A DNA stretch of 64,000 bases, taken from positions 58,975 through 122,974 of the forward strand of contig JAUQZD010000043.1 of the NCBI GenBank assembly GCA_030587405.1, written 5' to 3'. Both the position numbers and the translations under genes were made by a program. This stretch comes from Candidatus Freyrarchaeum guaymasense (GTDB taxonomy: Archaea; Asgardarchaeota; Jordarchaeia; Jordarchaeales; Freyrarchaeaceae). Every line of letters starts with the position of its first letter. Position 1 is the first letter of the stretch. The notes beneath the pieces were generated by a model. It saw only the letters and a program-made list of their open reading frames with translations, had not been told where the DNA came from and did not search any database. Of the stretch, positions 35,570-42,451 are shown piece after piece.

Positions 35570-36694
35570 ATGTCGATAAAGCTGTTTTCAAGTAATGTAG
35601 CAGAGGTGGGCGGCTCGTTAAAGACTAGAGTAGTGTTTGACATAGACGAGGATATGGAGATCTGGTGGGGAGGATTCATCCTCTCCACTACGTTACCATG
35701 TGGCAACGAGCTCACGGTTGCAAGCAATGAAGTTTTCTGCGAGGGCGTCATAGGCAAAGGCGAGTATGTTCGTTCGAGAGAATTGATCATTAGTAGGCGC
35801 GTCGTCCCATCTATCCCCAACAAAGTTAATTATACCTTGAAAGCAGTACTTTCTGTGAAGAAGCCGGGAACCCGTGAAGAAGAACGTCGTCTATCCGCCG
35901 AGAAGCCTGTTACCCTCGTAGCGAAGGTGGCGGCTGAACCGACCCCCGTGTCAATGAGCATTAAAGGAATGCGGTTCATAATGGATCGCGACACATTTAA
36001 ACCTGGGGACGAAGTTAAGCTTAATTACTTCACCCAAAATGTTAAAGTATTAACAGTCAGCCTTATCCATGAAGCAAATATACGTTGTTCATGTCCACAG
36101 TACCGGGCAGTATGTGCTCACGTTAAAAAGCAGCCGGGTGAGAAGGTGATGTCCGTCGAGGAGCGAAATCCCGGCTCAGGCTTCATCACTTTAAAGATTC
36201 CAGGATATGCTGAGCCAAGCTATAATTACCTCTGGGAGCCGCCAGAGGTAACCTACTGGTCCTTAACGTTCGGTGCCTACTCTAGATGGTACCTTGAAGT
36301 GGAATGTGCAATGGTCAGCGGGGAATCTGTAAAGTTCCAAATACCAATAAACGTCGTAACGGAGGAAAAAATTGAAGAACACCTTTTCGAGGAGGTAGCG
36401 GAGAAGTTTAAACCTCTCTCCAACTTAGAGCCGCAATCCATTGAGGTAACGATGTCTCAGGGAAATGCCACTCCACGCTTTAAGGTTAAGAACAAATCAG
36501 GCAGAACCCTGAAGGGTATCACGGTACGGATAAGCGGAATCAAAGAGGAACTTTTCGAAGTCAAACCCTACGTTCACGGAATAAGCATTCTTTTACCCGA
36601 TCAAGAAGCCGAGTTCGAATATAGCGAAAAAGCCGAAAGCTACCAAGTAACCATAGAAGATAATGAGGGCAACATAATAACCAAGCGCCTCTAA
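35570..36694 (+). CDS. Arrestin-like double beta-sandwich protein with shared C-terminal domain
   Basis: About 374 residues, ATG 35570. Residues 1-120 are all-beta (SLKTRVVFDIDEDMEIWWGG). Residues 130-260 resemble the arrestin C-domain: FKPGDEVKLNYFTQNVKVL, then a Cys-rich insertion, then an aromatic strand, WYLEVEC and the closing VKFQIPINVV (compare the ELPIVI strand of alpha-arrestins). Residues 285-374 are the same beta-sandwich found at the C-terminus of the proteins at 29201 and 33060. No membrane segment is present. The arrestin assignment is by fold-level pattern only. It ends the six-gene cluster. Confidence 0.6.
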   Translation: MSIKLFSSNVAEVGGSLKTRVVFDIDEDMEIWWGGFILSTTLPCGNELTVASNEVFCEGVIGKGEYVRSRELIISRRVVPSIPNKVNYTLKAVLSVKKPGTREEERRLSAEKPVTLVAKVAAEPTPVSMSIKGMRFIMDRDTFKPGDEVKLNYFTQNVKVLTVSLIHEANIRCSCPQYRAVCAHVKKQPGEKVMSVEERNPGSGFITLKIPGYAEPSYNYLWEPPEVTYWSLTFGAYSRWYLEVECAMVSGESVKFQIPINVVTEEKIEEHLFEEVAEKFKPLSNLEPQSIEVTMSQGNATPRFKVKNKSGRTLKGITVRISGIKEELFEVKPYVHGISILLPDQEAEFEYSEKAESYQVTIEDNEGNIITKRL

Positions 36695-36844
36695 TTCCAA
36701 CCTCTTTTTAACCTTAAATTTTTGAATATGGCAAATTATGTTATTGTGGAAAAGTGTCTGTGAATAATGAACGTTCAAAGACGTTTCTCTTTTTAAGAAA
36801 GGAAGCTGGAATGTTGAAGCCACCACTTTCTCACCTAAACTTGA

Positions 36845-38302
36845 CTACAAAATGAGTGTTGCGTATTGTCTCTCTTCTCTTCTTCTCTCTAAGGCGTTAA
36901 GGTTTCTTTCTCTTTTCCCCTTGGCTAGTTTTTGAAGCGTTTTCATGCTCGCTTCCGGTAATGGTTCGGCTGTAATGTAACCTGCTTTTAGTGCCTCTTC
37001 AAATATTTTTTCACCCTTCTGTGTTCTCACCAGAACCGTTGACCACCCAGCCGCTGACCCTATTGAGCCAACAGATATATCTGCAAACTCATTAGTCAGG
37101 TCAGGGCAGTAATGGCATGCATGCCTCGCTAACTTGGCTATTTCCTTTATTGGTACTGCTTTTTCCTCTCCTTTCTTTGTGTATGCAAAGAATTTCCCTT
37201 TATCAATGTTAAACTTGATAACGTCTTCAAGGCTAACCCCTAAGTGGTTTTCTGTTATCTCTCTTAAGGCTTTATGGCTAAAGTTCTCCATGCAAAAGAT
37301 CCCTATAAGAATAACAGGTTCCCCTAAGGACCTAAGTAGTTCTGAGGAGTATATTTCAGCTTTCCTAACCGCATGTATCTGGCAGGGAACTCCGACTATA
37401 GCAACTCTTCTCAGCCCTTTCTCCTTAACAGTGTTTAAAGCTGAGATGGAAGGGGCAATAGTATATTTTGTTCCAGCGGTTTCGAGCAGCTCGTCTATGT
37501 TCGTAACGAGTGTTACCTCTGGCCTCCAATCCTCGCTTGCCCTCCTCACTCCTATAGCACAGTCTATAATGTTTTGATCGAAGAGATATGCAAGAAGGGC
37601 TGTTACTACCCCTCCGTCCTGGCAGACCATCCTTATTTTTTCCTTTGCTGACTGAGCAGTGTACGCCTTCCTAAAGTAGGAAAGTGGCTCCACCTCTAAG
37701 TCCACCGGTTCGCCCTTAACGATTTCTCCAAGCAAGCTAGCTGGAAGAAACGTTCTAGGGCAGTGAACGTTGCAGATCCCGCATCCGATGCATGTCTCCT
37801 CATCAATCATTGGTTTTTCATCAGCGAACCTTATGGCCGAAACAGGACACGCTGAAACACAGCTTCCACATCCCGTGCAAAGCCCTGCATCCACGATAAA
37901 CTTTATTTTTTCGTAGGCAGACCTAGTCTTCCCTTCACTCGCTGTGAAAACCGCGTTTCCATTACTTCCCCTTCTTTTAACATTCCCCTCGTACTCCAGC
38001 AAATTAACATGTTTTAATACTTCAATCCTTGAGAAACCTGTCTTGTCGGCTATTTGACCTATAGTTGCTTCGCCTTCCTCGCATATAATCTTCAAAACAA
38101 TCCGTCTTTTAAACTCATCATCAAGTAGGTATTCTAGGTATCTATCAAATTCCTCCTTAGTAAGTTTTCCTGCATTAATTACCTCTTCTTCTCCGTAGAA
38201 GAACGCCCTTACCCTGAAGCTGTCGGCGGCTTCAACGATTGCATCCACCTTCTTCCTGAACCCCTCCAAATCCGGTACCTCCAGTAAACTGAAAGCCAAC
38301 AA
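36845..38302 (-). CDS. FrhB-like Fe-S flavoprotein with N-terminal helical and winged-helix segment
   Basis: A 485-residue second FrhB-type protein. Residues 1-125 are helical and include a winged-helix-like stretch (EGEATIGQIADKTGFSRIEV). Ferredoxin motifs follow (CTGCGSCVSACPVSA, CIGCGICNVHCP). The F420 dehydrogenase beta core is QDGGVVTALL, VGVPCQIHAVRK, GIFCMENFSHKAL and CHYCPDLTNEFADISVGS. It lacks the C-terminal sandwich of its paralogue at 33060. It is last gene of the hdrA-vhuD operon, so it probably feeds F420H2 (or another hydride donor) electrons into the VhuD/HdrA complex. Confidence 0.85.
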   Translation of the reverse strand: MLAFSLLEVPDLEGFRKKVDAIVEAADSFRVRAFFYGEEEVINAGKLTKEEFDRYLEYLLDDEFKRRIVLKIICEEGEATIGQIADKTGFSRIEVLKHVNLLEYEGNVKRRGSNGNAVFTASEGKTRSAYEKIKFIVDAGLCTGCGSCVSACPVSAIRFADEKPMIDEETCIGCGICNVHCPRTFLPASLLGEIVKGEPVDLEVEPLSYFRKAYTAQSAKEKIRMVCQDGGVVTALLAYLFDQNIIDCAIGVRRASEDWRPEVTLVTNIDELLETAGTKYTIAPSISALNTVKEKGLRRVAIVGVPCQIHAVRKAEIYSSELLRSLGEPVILIGIFCMENFSHKALREITENHLGVSLEDVIKFNIDKGKFFAYTKKGEEKAVPIKEIAKLARHACHYCPDLTNEFADISVGSIGSAAGWSTVLVRTQKGEKIFEEALKAGYITAEPLPEASMKTLQKLAKGKRERNLNALERRREERQYATLIL

Positions 38303-38378
38303 CCATCTAACCTTTAATATTCCTCGCTCCTCAGGGGCTTAAAGGAACTTAAGTTTTGAGGCCCACCGCTTACGAGGG

Positions 38379-38424
38379 CCAGTCACCTCAAGCACGGAGC
38401 TTTCAGCTTGAGGCTCATCCCAAA
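38379..38424 (-). promoter_or_regulatory. SECIS element of vhuD
   Basis: On the minus strand, 9 to 13 bases after the vhuD stop, the RNA reads AUGA, then 11 bases, then AAA in the loop, then a perfect return stem, then GA. The core stem is CCUCAAGC/GCUUGAGG. AUGA...AA...GA with 11-12 bases between AUGA and AA is the layout of eukaryotic SECIS elements, and similar forms are reported for Lokiarchaeota. It should direct Sec insertion at both UGA codons of vhuD. Confidence 0.8.
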
Positions 38425-38432
38425 GGAGTATT

Positions 38433-38846
38433 TCAGCTTTCCCTTAATGGATTAGGGCCAAGTACTTCCAGCTTTCTAATCATCTCGTCCACAGCTGCCT
38501 TAAACCGTCCAACCTCCGCCGCCGAAACATTGTACATGTTAACCCTGTCTCCTCCAAGACCCACTTTATCCAATACCTTTTTAGCGAACTCCACCCGTCG
38601 ACGTGCCTTTATGTTCCCATCTCCAAAGTCACACTCACCTGGGTGTCATCCTACAACCATGACACCGTCAGCACCTTTTCTAATAGCTTCTAAGATATGC
38701 TTAACATCTACTCTGCCAGTGCATTTAACCCTTACAATCATTATCGAAGGATCATACTGCACCCTGGAAACCCCTGTCAAGTCGCTAGCTCCATAGCCTC
38801 ACTTCCAACAGCAAAACGCAATTATGTTGAAACGTGTCGCAGGCAT
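38433..38846 (-). CDS. vhuD: VhuD/MvhD, hydrogenase/heterodisulfide reductase electron-transfer subunit; two selenocysteines
   Basis: A 137-residue MvhD-family [2Fe-2S] protein that moves electrons to HdrA. It is readable only if two UGA codons are read as Sec: codon 16 (38801-38799) in FCCWK-U-GYGASD and codon 67 (38648-38646) in VVG-U-HPGECDF. Cys occupies these places in ordinary MvhD (FCCNWCSY and LGCHPGDC). The remaining sequence is well conserved (RVKCTGRVD, the C-terminal VLGPNPLR). ATG 38846 has GGAGGT seven bases upstream. It lies between hdrA and the FrhB-like gene. Because of the UGA codons it would be missed or called broken by standard gene finders. Confidence 0.92.
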
Positions 38847-39020
38847 TCCAGATACCTCCGGGGGAATCTTTACCCCTCATAAATATAACATTTACTGCCG
38901 TCTATCCCCTAACCACTAAACCTCACGGATCCCCCTTCACTCCCCAACATCTAAAAAAATATCGTCCTTTCCCTTTGGGGTTTTAGAACAATTGAAATTA
39001 GTTTATAAGAAGGAGATGAT

Positions 39021-39096
39021 GGTCCTCTGGCCGCTTAAGCCAGAGCCTCCCAACACCGGTCTGATGCTTTCGCCGGTGTGGCCATCGGCTAGGACC
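39021..39096 (-). promoter_or_regulatory. SECIS element of hdrA
   Basis: It starts three bases after the hdrA stop on the minus strand. A basal stem GGUCCU/AGGACC encloses AUGG, 11 bases, AAA in the loop, and the core stem ACACCGG/CCGGUGU, with GGGA opposite AUGG. Spacing from AUGR to AAA is identical to that in the vhuD element, and both share GAAAGC at the top of the stem. It is expected to recode both UGA codons in hdrA. Confidence 0.78.
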
Positions 39097-39099
39097 TTC

Positions 39100-41064
39100 T
39101 TAAAGTGTTCTGATGGCCGCCTCTATTTCCTCTATAAGTTGCTTGTCTCTGTAGTACCGCAAGTCTAGTGCATGCGCTGGACACGATGCAACGCATGTAC
39201 CACAACCCTTGCACTGTATTTCATTAACTACTGCTTTTCCCTCTATGACCTTTATGGCTCCGAAGGGGCATGTCCTTTCGCAGCGTCTGCAGCCAACACA
39301 TAACTCCTCGTTAACTTCAGGGGTTATTAGTTCAACCGCGACTTCTCCTGAAAGCGTCCATGCAGCCGCCGCTGCTGCAGCTGCCCTAGCGCTTGAAACC
39401 GCGTAAGGTATGTTTTTTGGCCCTGATGCTGCCCCACAGATGTATATTCCCGGTGTTTTAGTTTCCTGTGGGTTTAACGCAACATGTTGTGGCGCAAGGA
39501 ACCCGCTTGGCCTCCTCTCGAGGCCTAAGATCTGGCCTATCTGTTTGGTTCCCTCTGAAGGCACAACAGCAGCCGAGAGAACCAAAAGGTCTACTTCGGT
39601 TTCAAGTAGCTCTCCTGTCAGAGTGTTTTCAACGAAGAGCTTGATGTTCTTTGTTTCCGGGTCTTCTATTACGTCTGCAACCCTTCCTCTTACGAAGACA
39701 ACTCCATACTCCCTCGTTGCCGCATAGTACTCTTCATGTCCTTCATCTATACCTCTAATGTCCATGTAGAATACTATGACTTCAGCATCGGGGTAATGCT
39801 GTTTTATGAGCTTGGCGTTTTTAACAGCTACCATGCAGCAGACCTCAGAACAATATGGGTTCCTTTTAACGTCCCGCGACCCAACACACTGGATCATCCC
39901 TATGCGTTTAGGGTGTCTTCCGTCTGAAACCCTGACTAGCTCGCCTCCCGTCGGTCCCGTTGGACTTAACATTCTTTCAAGCTCTATCTGCGTTATAACG
40001 TTCTCGAACCTTCCGTATCCGTAATCTCCATACTTAGCTATATCGTATATTTCGAATCCTGTAGCTACTATTATGCTTCCAACAGTTAACTCTATTTCCT
40101 GCGGCTGCTGATCATAGTCTATAGCCTCCGCCTTGCACTCTTTCTGACACGACTTACATCCTATGCAGTCGTCCATTGAAATAAGCGCCACCTTCGGCAC
40201 GGCCTGTGGGAACGGTATGTATATCGCCTTCCTGTACCCTAAACCGTAGTTGAACTCATCAGGTACAGCAACCGGGCATACCTCCATGCAACTACCGCAT
40301 CCCGTACACTTCGCCTCATCCACGTAACGTGGCTTCTTAAGCAGCTTCACCCTGTACGCTCCAGGGTTCCCCTTCACCTCCAGCACCTCAGTGTAGGAGA
40401 GTATCTCTATGTTCGGGTGCTTTGCTACTTCAACCATCTTAGGAGCTAATATTCAGATTGCACAGTCATCGGTTGGAAACGTTCTGTCTAAGCGGACCGC
40501 CAACCCGCCGATGGTTGCTTCCTTCTCAACAAGGTACACTTTAATCCCTTGGTTTGCCACGCTCAGGGCGGCACTTATACCTGCAATGCCTCCACCGATA
40601 ACCATCACGGCAGGCTCCACCGGTATCCTCTTTTGAGGTACGTCCTCCAGCAGCCTCGCCCTTGCAACGCCTGCTGCCACAAGCTTCTTCGCCTTTTCCG
40701 TTGCAGCTTGCGGGTCAGCCATGTGCACCCAAGAGCAATGCTCCCGCAGGTTTACCATCTCTAGGAAATAAGGGCTAAGCCCAGCCGACTGTAGCAGCGT
40801 CCTATATGTCGGCTCGTGAATTTTGGGTGTACACGCGGCAATCACAACCCTGTTAATTCCCTGATTTTCAATGTCGTCCTTGATTATCTTCTGTCCGGGG
40901 TCTGAGCAGAAGAACGAGTACGTCTTAGCGACCTTCACATTCGGTAGCTTGCTTGCAAACTCCGCTACAGCCTCTGTGTCCACGACGGCGCCAATGTTAA
41001 CTCCTCACTTGCACACGTAGACGCCGATAGCTAGCTCCTCTGCTTTTCCTTCTTTTTCAGCCAT
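39100..41064 (-). CDS. hdrA: HdrA, heterodisulfide reductase subunit A; two selenocysteines
   Basis: A 654-residue FAD protein at the centre of electron bifurcation. ATG 41064 has GGAGGTG upstream. Two in-frame UGA codons stand where HdrA normally has Cys: codon 20 (41007-41005, YVCK-U-GVNIG) and codon 204 (40455-40453, DDCAI-U-ILAPKM). Downstream are the FAD Rossmann motif VIGGGIAGISAAL (before codon 204) and four [4Fe-4S] motifs (CTGCGSCMEVCP, CIGCKSCQKEC, CVGCRRCERTCP, CKGCGTCVASCP). The frame is open throughout apart from the two UGAs. It is followed by a SECIS, vhuD, a second SECIS and an FrhB-like gene. HdrB/HdrC are not adjacent; an HdrD-like gene lies at the window end. Confidence 0.93.
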
Positions 41065-41103
41065 TTCCCGGCACCCACCTCCTACCTATGCTTTATTTCT
41101 TCG

Positions 41104-41298
41104 TCACCTTTTCTTGACTGTCGGCTCGCCCCCAATTAACGCACGCTTAACAGCAACTCTCATTTTCCTCTTATTAAACCCTACTCTGACGCCGACCGAT
41201 TCAACCAGCATCTTCACCCTTCCACCGCTCAGCCCTAACTCATCCATGACCTCCTTAACTACTCCCTTTTCCTCCTCTGAAAGCTTTATCTTGCCCAT
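41104..41298 (-). CDS. Small basic helical protein upstream of hdrA
   Basis: A 64-residue protein from ATG 41298 (AGGTG six bases upstream; an ATG three codons earlier is possible). It is rich in Lys, Glu, Val and Leu, with predicted helices KLSEEEKGVVKEVMDELGL and GRVKMLVESVGVRV. The end falls 39 bases before hdrA, so it probably leads the operon. I know no family for it. Confidence 0.5.
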   Translation of the reverse strand: MGKIKLSEEEKGVVKEVMDELGLSGGRVKMLVESVGVRVGFNKRKMRVAVKRALIGGEPTVKKR

Positions 41299-41573
41299 TC
41301 TAAACACCTAAGAAAAGCGCTGAGGGGCCTATTTAATCCCGTGAGACCATAAAATGAGAGAAATAAAAAATTTTCTCACAAATAGCCTGCTCACTCCTCT
41401 AAACCTTTTTAAAGAACAAGGCTTCAACAGGAAAGTGTTTCTTAAAAATAAAATTACCTCCAATCTGGAAAATAGGCAAGGGCATTTAATGCAGCAACTT
41501 AAAAAGTCTTCAATAACTACTGCAAGGTTTTTCATAGCTACTTCGATATAAACCGGCTGAAGGTAAATCAAAT

Positions 41574-42302
41574 GTGTTTGAGGTGGCTCCTTTGAAATAT
41601 GTTTCTTCCCACTCAAAGTTGTATGATGTCCTATTTGAAGGTGACGTGGTTATTTTGGGTAGAAGCGTAATTTTAGATGGGTGCTATATAGGTTTAAACT
41701 GTGTGATAGGGTATCCTTCTGGAAAAAGCCTTGAAGCGATCCTTCCCTCCAATACACCCCCTCTTCTACGCCTTTACGATAACACTGCGGGGGCCAAAAT
41801 AGGCAGAAAATGCATCATAAGATCTAATACCATAATTTACGAGAATGCATCCCTAAGTGACATGGTGACCACAGGACACGGCGTTCTTATAAGAGAAAAT
41901 ACGAAGATTGGTTCAGGCACGAAAATTGGAAGTAACAGCGTTTTAGAAGCAAACGTGAATGTGGGAAAAAACGTGGTTATGCAAAGTAACGTCTACTTGT
42001 CTACGGGCACGAGAGTTGAAAATAACGTTTTCCTAGGGCCAAACGTTGTAGTAGCGAACGATAAATACCCTCCCAGCAGTAGGATAACCCCAGCGAAGCT
42101 GTCTAAAGAATGCATAATAGGCGCAAACGCAACAATTCTCCCAGGAGTCACCGTAGGAGCACGCGCCGTAGTAGCAGCAGGAGCGGTCGTTACACGAACA
42201 GTCCCAGCTGAAACGGTCGTAGCAGGATCCCCAGCGAGGAAAATAGCCACCCGCCTCCTCTACGATAAAAGAAGAAAAATCTATGAGTCTCAGCCTAAAT
42301 AA
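41574..42302 (+). CDS. Left-handed beta-helix (hexapeptide-repeat) acyltransferase
   Basis: A 242-residue protein with a long run of hexad turns from about residue 20 to 200 (VVILGRSVILDGCYIGLNCVIG, IGSGTKIGSNSVLEANVNVG). It ends with the AGSPARKIATRL tail typical of sugar and UDP-sugar O- or N-acetyltransferases. His in TGHGVLIRENT may be catalytic. The start is GTG 41574. No sugar nucleotide genes are adjacent, so the acceptor is unknown. Confidence 0.8.
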   Translation: MFEVAPLKYVSSHSKLYDVLFEGDVVILGRSVILDGCYIGLNCVIGYPSGKSLEAILPSNTPPLLRLYDNTAGAKIGRKCIIRSNTIIYENASLSDMVTTGHGVLIRENTKIGSGTKIGSNSVLEANVNVGKNVVMQSNVYLSTGTRVENNVFLGPNVVVANDKYPPSSRITPAKLSKECIIGANATILPGVTVGARAVVAAGAVVTRTVPAETVVAGSPARKIATRLLYDKRRKIYESQPK

Positions 42303-42451
42303 TCTCTCAGTCTCCGCGTCTGCCACCAACACCCGAAAAAGTTAAACAGAGCAACCCTCCACTCTCCCTTCTATAAAGGTCTTTCTAGAAAAAGCTTATT
42401 TGCTTCCAGTCTCTACCTCTCTACTAAAAGGCAGAGGAAGGGGCGTTTAAG

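Noticed and set aside
38360..38380. GGCCC...GGGCC hairpin just after the vhuD SECIS on the minus strand
   Set aside because: It may be a terminator or an extension of the SECIS stem, but it lacks a T run and the next gene is close, so no call is made.
38433..38435. The last UGA of vhuD as a third selenocysteine
   Set aside because: It falls after GPNPLR-type sequence, where MvhD proteins end, and the SECIS begins only about ten bases later.
38356..38882. Plus-strand frames of 146 and 61 residues across vhuD
   Set aside because: They are antisense to a gene with clear MvhD similarity and have low-complexity, Ser/Thr/Pro-rich sequence.
40453..40983. HdrA as a pseudogene broken by stop codons
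   Set aside because: Both stops are UGA at conserved Cys positions, sequence is conserved on both sides, and a SECIS-like hairpin follows the true stop.
41354..41551. 65-residue plus-strand frame between hdrA and the acyltransferase
   Set aside because: No RBS, no domain pattern, and an AT-rich composition expected of intergenic DNA.
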